A stretch of 26,021 nt of DNA from Acanthaster planci (lineage: Eukaryota > Echinodermata > Asteroidea > Valvatida > Acanthasteridae), in contig NW_019091484.1 in the NCBI RefSeq assembly GCF_001949145.1, forward strand, positions 811,791 to 837,811, written 5' to 3'. The notes beneath the pieces are model-generated. The model saw nothing but the letters and a program-made list of their open reading frames with translations, had not been told where the DNA came from and searched no databases. The translations under genes were made by a program, and so were the position numbers. Each line of letters opens with the position of its first letter. Position 1 is the stretch's first letter. Below, piece by piece: positions 11,751-22,153 of this stretch.

Positions 11751-12043
11751 GTGTGTGGCACTTACGAGGATAATGCCAGAAATAAGGGGGCCATTTTTTT
11801 GTGTGTGTCCCTGTTGCTTCTGACAGATGATTTTGTAAGTTCAAAACACATTTGATTTGAGTGATGATCAGAGTGATGAATTAATTCAAATTACCTGCCA
11901 AACATATTGTAATAGTTTGAAACCAATTTCGGTGACAATTCCATGTCAAATAACAGAGGTCACCGCCAGATATAACAGGGACACAAAAACGTCACACTTT
12001 TGGACCCCTAATTTCTGGAATTACCCATAAATAAGTGCACAGT
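11751..12043. mobile_element. Foldback / MITE-like inverted repeat
   Basis: Arm 11751–11826 contains GGCACTTACGAGGATAATG, CCAGAAATAAGGGGG and TGTGTCCCTGTTG. It matches, with small indels, the complement of 11965–12043 (TGCACTTATTTATGGGTAAT, CCAGAAATTAGGGG, TGTGTCCCTGTTA). The arms are about 77 nt around a loop of about 138 nt. There is no coding capacity. Confidence 0.6.
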
Positions 12044-12239
12044 GATGCTCAACTTGAGAAAGGTACCCTCAGCAAAAAGAGCATAGATCTACATGTACAC
12101 CAGCATTCTATGTATCCACATATTCGGTTATGTGACATCCTTTAAAAGACAGTGAATGCACAAAAATGTATATTTTATCCTCAAGCCATCCAGATCGAGT
12201 AAAATCTGGAATCGTGAATTACAAGTATTTTCAAGATGT

Positions 12240-12405
12240 ACATTAAGTTGGGGAGATGCCAATCATTGTCGTGGGTTCGAGTCCCACCCAAGCAGACTTG
12301 TGAATTTTCTCATAAGCTCCCAGACAAGCTTCGAGTACACAGTGTTTGTGCGTATACATGTTGATGTAAGGGCAAAACTAACCCGTAAATAAAGTTTTGG
12401 AGTTG
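12240..12405 (+). mobile_element. tRNA-derived SINE remnant
   Basis: A perfect pol III B-box, GGTTCGAGTCC, lies at 12274–12284, followed by CACCCAAGCA as in a tRNA 3' half. The non-tRNA body (ACAAGCTTCGAGTACACAGT, then GTTGATGTAAGGGCAAAACT) ends near AAATAAAG at about 12390–12400. The A-box is not recognisable, so the element looks 5'-decayed. Confidence 0.6.
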
Positions 12406-13970
12406 AGGTGCAGATTTCATAGAAAATATGCTGTCTTGGAAATGCCCCATCTATGGTACATGTACGTGTATGTATACACGTATCTGCACGTCTGACAACA
12501 GTGCCTCGTTTTTGTACAGTGTACTCAAAAATTGACGGCAAAAATACACAGTTTTGTCCCTCACCAATCCATCCACCAACAGGGCTGGCCGATTTAAAGT
12601 ACCTCAGTGTTGATCGCCGATTTAACTTGTGAGTTTAAAGCAACATGATTTGAATCAAACTTTTTAATTTTTTGGCAAAAGGTTGTGATTTTTGTTCATT
12701 TTTCCCACTGATTTGTAATTTTTCTGAGGTTTTGTTCATTGTTAATGACAAATACCATTCTGTAAGCCCTTCAGTGTCTACGGTGTTGATATTAAGAACT
12801 ACTCGTTTTTGTCCAAATACATGTATGTGTAGTGACGTGTTTTGATTTCAATCAGCTTTTTGATTTCAAAGCATGATTTAAAACATGAAAAACATGATTT
12901 GACGTAATACAATTTAAAGCATTCCACTATGAATTTAACATGGAAAGCATTTTTGTATGCTGGTACATAACTATCTTTTAGCTCTTCTTCAGATAAGAAA
13001 TTGGTCATTTTGCAGTGAAAGCAAAACGCACCAACTGTTCACGATACATTAAGTTAAGTTAAAATCAGGCTCATTCATCACTGTACTGAACACACAGGAG
13101 ACAGATTACCATGAACAAACCTGCAGGGACACATGTAAAAGAGAAATAACATTAAAAAGTCATTTGAAATATGTACCGATAGCTAGGCTGCTTTTTACAA
13201 TTCACCACATTGACTGCCACGCATAATTTTAAAGGGGTGTTCCATTTGCTTAGCTTTGTACGCATGCGCATGTGCTTAATAGTCACCTTTCACGTGTCCT
13301 TTGAGATGTTTGAACATGAGCAGTTTACACATCTGTGTACATGTGTGTCCGCCACACTGTGTTCGTCGTTGATGCCAGTGTGTTCAATTTACATTACAAT
13401 AGCCTTTCATTTCCTATGAGTATATACTCATAATTTCAGAATCCAGACTTACACTTAGTCGGCAGTCAACGTGTTAAGCTGGAGCCTGGTAGCATGTAAG
13501 CACGTTTAAGTACGAGTACTTGTGAGTATGTCTTGGACCATATGTATGTGGTCAATGACTTTCTCTTTGTGGCTTTCAGTGTCCAGCATTTACTGTCCCA
13601 TGATGAGTTCGTGTCATATTGTTCCGGGCGCTTGCGGAAATGATCAATGTTCCCCAGTGCCTTCCATGTGAGTGTGTGTGATGTCAAATGGTCTCAAAGT
13701 CTCTGCATATTTATTTGGGAGTACATGTATCTACAACGTGTAATGCATTATGCACGAGAAGAGTTACTATGTACCAACATCGTAGAGAATTGTAAAGAAA
13801 ATAAACCTTCTTGGTAAACAGGTACCAAGTACCGGTGCCGTGGTAAACAGTGCTCATGGCTTTGCCACTTCCACTTGTCTTTTTCCTGTGACCTCTGTAT
13901 ACATCTGGGATGCCATGGTTTCATGTTGCCGCTGTACTAGTGTCTGGGGTACCGCATGCGCCTTGAAGAA
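12406..13970. other. Repeat-rich spacer without genes
   Basis: AT-rich with scattered TACATGTA words. An imperfect TGATTT/CATGATTT-rich patch lies near 12840–12900, and a short perfect palindrome (ATGAGTATATACTCAT) near 13417–13432. No open frame shows a domain. Confidence 0.35.
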
Positions 13971-13974
13971 AGGC

Positions 13975-14025
13975 TGAATGAACCCCCTCCCCCCCAAAAA
14001 TTCCTGGATCCACCCCTGAGGTAGA
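13975..14025 (-). repeat. Fragment of a widespread GGATCCAGGAATTTT-type repeat
   Basis: The minus strand reads AGGGGTGGATCCAGGAATTT and then a G-run of the form seen at the ends of dispersed repeats in many invertebrate genomes. Only about 50 nt are visible, so the class is undecided. Confidence 0.35.
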
Positions 14026-14029
14026 TGCA

Positions 14030-16084
14030 CAGTTGCATGAAGTAGAACTTTGCCTAAGGGAGGGAAATGCAATTGACCTTGGTGTTGTGACTGCAGGGGA
14101 TGTGCTTAATGGTCTAGTGGGTCACACACCATGGACTTACACAGTCAGTGTGAGTCAAATACATGGGCAGGGTGTGTAAATGAGGTTCACCTGGACCCCC
14201 CTCCCCGCCCCCCAACAACATTTATTTGGGAAAGTGACTAAGGTCTTAATTAACAGTGGGTTTAGGCTCAAGGCATGTCTCTTACCACAACCAGGACAAT
14301 GCAACAGCAGTAGTGGACCAGTGGTACACATCACAGGCTGCATGATACCATGATGCAGTAGATCACATGCACTTACATACATACATACATGTACATACTG
14401 TACATGTATAAGCATGTAAGCTGCATATTACATGTACATGTATGTGTGGACACCTAAGATGTACATACATGGACACATCTAATTATAAACGTGACACTTT
14501 AATACATGTATATCAGGAGGGAACTGTATCAGTTGAGAAAGCAATCAACCCTGTGATGGAATGTAACACCTGCTTACTTGCAGAATCTTGGACTCTTCTA
14601 TCACGTACATGTAACCCTGTCCTCTTAAGTATTTCTTGTTTTATTCATGCTTTGAGGAGATTGCTTCCAAATGTATTTGGCCCAAAAATGGTCAGATTCA
14701 GACATTTAGTCAGTTATGGAAGACCTCACTAACCTCTTCTGAGTGGCCGTGATTTGATTGTAAATGTACATGTACGCTACATGTACATGTACACCGAAGC
14801 ACACATGTTCACATATCCACAGGAAACCTTTTGTTTTCACACATACAGTGTACGTGTACATGTACAAGTAAAGGCCACACCTTTACACACATGTAAAGAC
14901 CTTACCAACCAAATGCAACATGGTCTCCGGGGATACCTACGGAAAGATGGTGCACTGTCGGTAAAGTTTTGCAGGTGGAATATCTGCAGTCACAATCAAA
15001 GGTCAGAATGCAATTCCAATTGGAGCAAGGCCACCATCTGTTTGCAGCTTAGGAGACCCAGCTGTAGAAATGAAATTTTATACGTGAACATGTACATGCG
15101 GCTTTAAAAAATGTGCATTGATCGTAATACCTCAGTCAGACAATAGACGAATCCAGCAGGCATTCTCGACTGTACCTTCAATGGCGGAAGGTGTCGAGAT
15201 ATCAGCCATTGTACATTGCAAGTTTTCTGTAGCAGTCATTCTGAACAATTCTGAAAGGAATACCTTCCATTAGTGAAGAGGTCCATTTGATAATACCTAT
15301 AAAAGGTATGGCACATGTGAGTTGACCTCCATGTCAGATGAGGTCAGTGACACGCTGGCGCGTCTGAGACTCTTGAACGTGAGAGATGTTGTCAAGACAT
15401 CAGCTTTCTCCGTAGCAGATTGTGCCGAAAAATGTTCTGTGTGCCCCCTGAACTTTTTCCTCAGAGGGAATAAGAATTATCCACGCCCTGTACAGCATTG
15501 CTGTTCAGAAAATGTTACGTGTGGATGACGTTTTGGCCGACTATTCAGAGTACTCTTAGTGAGAAAGATCGACTCCTCTTTGCATGTGTTGTGCCACGTA
15601 CATGTACCTGTTGCACTTCCACAGTTTATGACATTTTGCAGATCGGTTTTCTTGCAATTCCATTCAGGCCTTTCGACGTGTGCTCCTGTGGCATGGATGC
15701 CCGCTTCTCAAGATGAAGCATTGTTCTCTCAGTGCTGTTCTTTGACACATGGGAAACCAGCGTCCAGTGAAGGGCTGCAGTCACGACGGTTACAGCTAGT
15801 GGAAGTGTGGAGTGAGACTTTCTACTTGCATCTGTTGCAATGCCTGCAAGACTGTCTGCTAGGACAGAAAAAGGACACACCTGACTGTCTTTCAAAAAAT
15901 TGGTTGTATCAGTGTGTATTTAAGACAGGTTTTTACCCTCCCGCACAAGTTAGTAACGTGATTACTGATGGGGATGGAATAAAACCCCAAATGAAGTGAT
16001 GGCATACATGTAGACGTGCCTCACGAATGACATGAGATGTCAGAATTTGTGCTTTTTTGTACCTGATATCCTCTGGATCTCACT
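14030..16084. other. Spacer upstream of TPST
   Basis: It contains TACATGTA/TACATACA microsatellite-like clusters (14379–14440, 14766–14793) and no supported gene. A 146-codon plus-strand open frame at 15559–15999 has no recognisable domain. The TPST promoter or a 5' non-coding exon may be here but was not identified. Confidence 0.35.
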
Positions 16085-18437
16085 ATGAGGAGAACCATGG
16101 GACGCAGTAAACTGCAGACTGTCATTACTGTGCTGGTTACAGCCACGATTACGTACTTTGTCATCCAAACAAACTGTCCAGTGGACAGACAACACAATAC
16201 TGTCATGATGCCCAAAGAAGCAAAGCATGCCGTTTACGACGAGCAACAACATGAGTATGTGTACGACAAAGATATGCCGCTGATTTTCATCGGTGGGATG
16301 CCCCGGAGCGGCACCACCTTGATGCGTGCCATGCTGGATGCTCACCCGGATGTCCGATGCGGGGAGGAAACCCGCCTCATACCCCGACTGCTCAGCATGC
16401 GTGCCCAGTGGATGAAATCCTCGAAGGAGCACGGCCGGCTAGTGGAGGCGGGGCTCACCGATGACGTCATCGATGACGCGCTGTCTGCATTCATACTGGA
16501 GATCATCGCCAAGCACGGCGAGCCGGCGCGGCGGCTGTGTAACAAGGACCCCTTCGTCCTGAAGTCCATGGTCTACCTCCACCGGGTGTTCCCTAACGGC
16601 AAGTACCTGCTCATGCTGAGGGACGGCCGGGCCACCGTGCACTCCATCATCTCCCGCAAGGTCACCATCACGGGCTTCAACATCGAGAGCTACAAGGACT
16701 GCCTGACCAAGTGGAACCTTGCCGTTGAGAACATGTACAATCAGTGCATGCAGCTGGGACCGGACGTCTGCCTGCCGGTGTTCTACGAGAAGCTGGTGCT
16801 GCATCCTGAGGAGTGGATGCGGAAAATCCTGGCATTCCTGGACATTCCTTGGGATGACAACGTGCTTCATCATGAGGATACAGTGGGAAAACCAGGTGGC
16901 ATCTCACTCTCAAAGTAAGTACCTGTACGACTTTAAATACGGTACATGTAGTTTTAAGCACATGCACGCCAATACACATCAACTTGAAAGCACTGTAGTA
17001 GTGTAGTCTTGCAACTGCACGTGCCCAGTAACAAGCAGTTCGCGTGCGCAAGATCTGCCTTGTCAATGTGGTCTCATGCCAAAACTCGCAGGCATTCTTT
17101 GTTCCCGAAGGGCCTTACTTTTTGAAACACAGTCAAACCTGCCATTGCGGGCACCTCACTCCCGCCGCCACCTGGCTAATCTGGCTGCCTTTGCTCGGTC
17201 CCAGTTTGATTCTCACATAAACATACCGTAACCTCATCTTGCTATTGCAGCCACTGCGTAACACGACCTGCGGCCAACCCAGATCAAAGATGTATGTAGA
17301 GTTGTGTGGGTTTCTTCTTGTCGTTCTGGTGTCATGAGAGCAAAAGAATTTGAAAGAAATACATTGTATATGTAAACTTAAAGTCTCTGTTATACATTTA
17401 TTTGGTAAGGAGGGTTAGAGTGAATGTCTGTGGGCAAGCACAGAATGTACGCATGTGTATGTACATGTCTATAAACATTGTAAGCATGTACATGTATGTG
17501 TTCATGTGTACAGCCTTGCTATAGTGACCACCTGCTGTGATAGTCACGTTCATCTGGTACCGCAGGTGGCCACTACATGTACATGTACATCAAGGTTTGA
17601 CCGTACTAAACTGGCTCATTACGCACAGGAATGAACTTTGGGTAATACCACGCAAGAGTGGAAATTCGTCGGGCTGTTGGCCATGCAGAGTCCCTTTCGG
17701 ACAGACCTCTCTACTGATTGATGTCACAGTTTGCTTACATGTACCTGTGTGCTGTCCTATGTATGGTTTTCGAAAGATCACAAGAATGCATTGCGTTGTG
17801 GTGTCTGATTGTGCAGTTGCCTGTCGCGATCGTAGTGTACCGGTTTTCACATCATGCCGTCGCATGTTTCCTCAGTGAAGATTAAGACTGTACATTGCAG
17901 TTTGATGTGATGGGCATGATGTGATGGGAAGTAAGGCTCTTTTTAATGGGAGGTTTTTTTTTTTGTTTAAATAGGAAGGAGAAGTCTACTGATCAAGTAG
18001 TCAAGCCAGTCAACCTGGAGGCTCTGACGAAATGGGTTGGGCACATTCCAAAGGATGTGATGGACAACATCGAAAAAATTGCGCCCATGTTGGCCAAGCT
18101 GGGCTACGACCCGCGGGCCAACCCACCCAACTACGGCACGCCCGACCGGCGCGTCCTGGAGAACGAGGACAAGATCAGGGAAAACCCCGACCGCTATGCC
18201 CAGAATGTCCGGCAGGTCATGGAGCGGCCGGATAAATTGAAGGCTGCGCCACCCCTTGGAGAGGGGGAGAGGGGCAGGGGCGGAGCCAAACACCTGCCTC
18301 CCGACGAGGCTGTCATGGAGGGCTACGCGGGCGATGACCAGGGCAAACCAAAGGCCAACCCACAGAATCCCTACGGGAGGAGACGGCCCAAAAATCCAAA
18401 GTTTGCACGCCGTGCCGAGGCACCATACCCCAACTAA
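16085..18437 (+). CDS. TPST: Protein-tyrosine sulfotransferase (TPST), 2 coding exons
   Basis: Exon 1 is 16085–16914 (donor GTAAGT) and exon 2 is 17975–18437 (acceptor ATAG). The split codon restores [12 protein letters not shown], and the protein is 430 residues. TPSTs are type II Golgi membrane enzymes that move sulfate from PAPS to tyrosines of secreted and membrane proteins. Residues about 10–28 form the signal anchor. The 5'-phosphosulfate-binding loop is PRSGTT (73–78). RCGEETR (91–97) contains the Glu pair that includes the family's catalytic base. CNKDPF (152–157), [17 protein letters not shown] (176–192) and [11 protein letters not shown] (321–331) are also family hallmarks. A second ATG at 16097 (MGRSKLQ, in ACCATGG context) starts four codons later and fits vertebrate N-termini better, so it may be the true start. 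The tail after residue 334 is about 96 residues, rich in Pro, Arg, Gly and Glu, longer than in vertebrate TPST1/2 (370–377 residues in total). Any 5' non-coding exon was not found. Confidence 0.95.
17130..17603. mobile_element. Terminal inverted repeat element in the TPST intron
   Basis: The left end CAGTCAAACCTGCCATTGCG (17130) is followed by CACCTGGCTAATCTGGCTGCC and TGCTCGGTCCC. The right end, GGTGGCCACTACATG…AGGTTTGACCG (to 17603), is complementary to the left terminus. Alternating CACCTG/GCGGCCAC-like segments fill the arms. It is non-coding, 474 nt, and MITE-like. It lies wholly inside the single TPST coding intron. Confidence 0.5.
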
Positions 18438-18802
18438 ATAAGCCTTTTGCGAGTTAACTTTGACCCAAATCTGGTACACTGAGTTCTTTAAATTCACCTG
18501 AACAAAACAACTTGAATTCTCCATACTAAAACCACTGTTGCTATACCTCGTGATTTGGGGCAAGCTTTTGCTTAGTTACATAAGAGATGCCTTGCAACAA
18601 TACACTATTCTCAATGGATAAGAAGGGCACAGAGGAACCAGTCCATTCCAGAGATGGTGGTCGCTATGCGAAAGCTTGCCCCGAATCACGAGGCATAGCA
18701 ACAGTGTCTTTAGTCTGGGGAATTCAAATTGTTATGTTTATGTGCAGTCAGATAACTCAGTGCACCAGATTTTATTCAAATTTAACTCGCAAATGGCTTA
18801 TT
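18437..18802. mobile_element. Long inverted repeat abutting the TPST stop codon
   Basis: Arm 18437–18571 (from AATAAGCCTTTTGCGAGTTA to GGGGCAAGCTTTTGC) is complementary over its whole 135 nt, at roughly 80% identity, to arm 18668–18802 (which ends CTCGCAAATGGCTTATT). The loop is 96 nt. The first arm base is the third base of the TPST TAA stop. The repeat therefore forms the first part of the 3' UTR and would give a long RNA hairpin. It resembles a foldback MITE. Confidence 0.8.
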
Positions 18803-20557
18803 GGGAAAACAAAACTAAAAGCTCTTTTGAAATCAAAATGTAAAAACATGTGGTATTGTTTTGCTATAAGAATCAGTATTTTTTATATATACCTGTACAT
18901 TATTTCACAAGGTGCAATATTCGTACATGTACAATATACATGTACGTTTTGTTTCACAGAATCACTGTTTTATTTCTACTGGACCTTGTTTAGACAGATC
19001 CACCCATCACATGTTCATTCTGCCACCGTCCTTTCTCTTCTGCTTGTCTCATCTGATGTTTACATGTTTTGACATGTAAGAATGTAGTGTGTACATACAT
19101 GTGTGGATTTAGAGACAGCCATGCAACACTGTAGTGTGTGAGTTGGCCTAGGATACTTCAACTGGTAATGTCTATGTAGGCATTTCACATGGTAGTGTAC
19201 AGGATAAAGCCCCCCCCCCCAGTCCAGTGGAAATTGCATTTAATTTAACCCTTGTTTCTACTTGGGCCTGGCTTACGACTTCATATACCAGTACCCGTCA
19301 GTGGGTGTGCCCGGCTCCCATCAGTAGACTTAAATCCGCGTACTGTGTGTGAAAACTGATGACGCACACCCAGGGGTTCACAAGAAGCTGGGCACACGCT
19401 ACATGTAAGATGGCCCCACCCCCACCAACATGTATCCAAGTTTTCGAGTTGGGGGGGTGGGGGGGAGTTGGAATTTTTCTCTAAGGAGCGCCCAAGTGTT
19501 TCATCCCTACAAGAATCCTCAACTGCATTGTACTTCCCCATTCCTGCCTTGGAGGGTTTCTAAAGTGTTGGTGCTTTCAATTCCTAAAAGAAAGCAACAT
19601 GTCTCAGAGGACACCCCCAACCCCCGCACTCAAGTGTGTATTTGCCTGCAACTGGGGACCCCCTATTGTTCCTCTTTTGTTTGTTCTTTAACTTCTTTAG
19701 AAGACCACCCATATGTTTTGTACACAGTTGTCAATCGGGGACCCTCTGTTAATCGGGGACCTTATTGTCCTCAATTGTTCAGGGTCCCCAATTGAATGCA
19801 GAAACAAACTCGGATACACTAATGACCTCACCCCTACAATTCTGCCCTCTTTTCCACATTGTGCCAATTTTTACAGTGATTCAGCTAACTGTCTCTGTCA
19901 AGTTTCTTAATATTCGTGCTGCTCATGTCAAATTTGTCACTTTAAAGACCATACAAAATGCAAAGATAACTTTTGATCGCGTATTGTACATGTACATGTG
20001 TACATGCATGTGTGTATGTATATGCAGCTTTTATTCATCAAAGGATGTTTTTGTTTGTAAGGTTGAGACACGCGCCTGTATGTACCGTGACTCTTTTGTA
20101 CAACGATCTGGTATGGAGAACCTGTCAAGCCACTGAAATATTCTCCAATTGACCATGCAAGTTTTACTGTCACCGTTGAAACCTTTCAATGTGCGCACAG
20201 AACTTGGAGCATATACTTATCAAGCTGCGCAAATCGTCACTTCATGGGCACGGAACAGATGAAAGTCATTATCGTAAAACTGCCTTTGGACTGAAAAACG
20301 TCTTCCGCGTCCTCATGCCCTAAATGCCGTAATGTGCAAACGGCACGTGTACGTATTGCCCACACTTAAAAAACTCTCCTGCAATGAAAAACGATGATTG
20401 ATCGCTTGCTCATTTGCCACTCCCTCTTTCTTTGTGTTGGTTTCTTAAACTAGAGTTGGCTCCTCCCACCTTTGAAGAGTGAGTCGTCACTCGTTAACCA
20501 TTTGGTGATGAAGTACCCCCTCTGTCCTTTTCAACTGTTGCCATGCGGCTGTTTTGT
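18803..20557. other. Spacer downstream of TPST
   Basis: No gene is supported. It holds TACATGTAC words, C-runs at 19210–19220, a G-rich tract at 19449–19466 and repeated CGGGGACC words at 19733–19760. It may include a long TPST 3' UTR, but I found no AATAAA within the first kilobase. Confidence 0.35.
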
Positions 20558-21105
20558 TTAAAGTGTAGCTGCAATTAATTTTTCCGAGAACACAAGTTTT
20601 CTGCCACTTTGTACTCTTTTTTTAATGTGTGGAAACTCTTTTGCATTCACATTTTTGTTAAATGCACCGAAAGGTGCACTTTTTAAACCCTCAAAATTAT
20701 CCATGCTGTAATGGATAACGATGTCCTCCTCTAGGGAAGATACAGTTCTGTGCATTGGAATTTACTCACCGAAAACTTTTCAGAGAAAGGGATTGATGAT
20801 TACTTATTGCGCTGTACGTAAACAATGAATCACCAAAGGAGAGAAAACCGAGTCCAGCAAAATCTACAAAGAGTGCGGGACTTTTTGTGGGCACACCAAT
20901 GTAGCATTGAGGATCTCTTCCTGAGATGACATCACAGTTTGGTCATGAATATGGAAATGTAATTAGCATAAAATCCCAAAAGGCAGTACATGTGTAAAAT
21001 GCCCTTTGAAATAGTGAAACCAAAGTTGAAAATGAGGTTAACTGAGACACAAAGGGGCATTTTGAAAGTTCGTGTGAAAATAAATTGGTTACAGCTACCC
21101 TTTAA
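20558..21105. mobile_element. TTAA-flanked MITE with long terminal inverted repeats
   Basis: TTAA occurs at both borders (20558–20561 and 21102–21105). The left terminus is AGTGTAGCTGCAATTAATTT; the complement of the right terminus is AGGGTAGCTGTAACCAATTT. The similarity continues for about 55 nt per side, ending near CCACTTTGT / CCCCTTTGT. The 540-nt interior has no transposase. A TTAA duplication is the hallmark of piggyBac-type integration, but these ends do not begin with the usual CCC, so the superfamily is inferred only from the target site. Confidence 0.65.
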
Positions 21106-22020
21106 CAGTTTCTTCAAGTGGAAGTGATTGTGTAACTGGTGGCATTTTTATTTAAAACATCCCCCAAGTCCACGTTGGTTTGGCTTTTATCAATTTAACA
21201 TTTTCTTGGGCAGGACAATTTAAGGTTTGAGGCACTTTCAACACGCTGCTAAGCCTATGCATCGTTTCTTCAGATTACTGAATAGTTTTCTTTTATGTGA
21301 ATAATTTTCCCCCACATAGTGACAGTTTCAGGACTTTTTGTTTGAGAATGAACTCAAATATTTATTTCCTTCACATCATCAGCACTCGACGTAGTAATAT
21401 TGAGCGTTTCTGATCAGTAAAACTGTGTGGCTGCCTTTGCATAATTTGAACTGGAAGCACGTGACGCGTGGTCGTGGGTCTCAGCCGGCGCCAAACTTGC
21501 TGATGGGTTGGAGAAATGACAATGTAGGCCTACATACGACTTGTAAATGTCCAGCGCTTTCGTTCCACATAACGATTTCTGAATTCCGTCAGCAGTTCTT
21601 CACATGTAGGACGTGTTGTGGAATTTTACCGATTTATAAAGTGTTGCTTAAATCGAGAGGACACACATCAACATCTCTGAACGTCACGCGTGGCTTGTAC
21701 ATGACTGTTTAATTACGGTTACGGTTGTGTAGGATTCATAAAAATGATTGTATCATATTTTATACTAAAGGCGCGGCCTACATCAGCTTAACGTGCTTAA
21801 CGTGGAGTATTTGTTAAATGCAAAATCTACTGAGTATAACCCTCGGCATTTTTTGTAGCCAAAGTGAAAGTCATTTTAAAATTGTTGTTACCATGAAACT
21901 CTTAATATGTACACTTCCTGATTTCCCCAATGTGCGTTCCCTGCGTAAAAGCCCTAGGTGGTCGTGTTGATCGTGTATGATCACGTATGGTGTGCAGAAT
22001 TGCCATTTATCCCGAAATAG
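21106..22020. other. Spacer
   Basis: No gene supported. A 95-codon plus-strand frame at 21425–21712 carries no recognisable motif. Confidence 0.35.
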
Positions 22021-22153
22021 AAATATCTCAATTACAAATATTACAAATAGAGATATCTCTATTACAAACGGAGATATTTCTATTACAAATAGAGAGATCT
22101 CTCTAACAGACGGAGATATCTCTGTTTCGCTATTAACTGTCGCTATTAACTGA
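22021..22153. repeat. 21-bp palindrome-bearing tandem repeat
   Basis: Units start at 22049, 22070, 22091 and 22112. Each is built on the near-palindrome (A/G)GAGATATCTCT followed by ATTACAAA(T/C) or a variant. A decayed unit precedes them, and a short CGCTATTAACTGT duplication follows. The period of 21 is a multiple of three, so a minus-strand frame reads a heptad-like EISLFVI repeat. This is most likely a by-product of the repeat rather than a gene. Confidence 0.75.

Noticed and set aside
14100-14160. tRNA A-box-like ATGGTCTAGTGGG
   Set aside because: No acceptable B-box or cloverleaf follows, so neither a tRNA gene nor a SINE can be supported.
15559-15999. 146-codon plus-strand open frame just upstream of TPST
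   Set aside because: No domain, no splice context linking it to TPST, and competing frames on both strands; taken as chance.
17967-18563. 198-codon minus-strand open frame opposite TPST exon 2
   Set aside because: Antisense shadow of the GC-rich TPST exon.
18587-19072. 161-codon plus-strand open frame after TPST
   Set aside because: It starts in the loop of the foldback element, passes through its right arm and then AT-rich spacer; no domain.
19440-19470. G-rich tract as possible quadruplex or regulatory site
   Set aside because: A simple G/T-rich run among several homopolymer-like tracts, with no gene start nearby.
22049-22153. CRISPR-like array
   Set aside because: Only four diverged 21-bp units with no unique spacers, in an animal genome; it is a tandem palindromic repeat.
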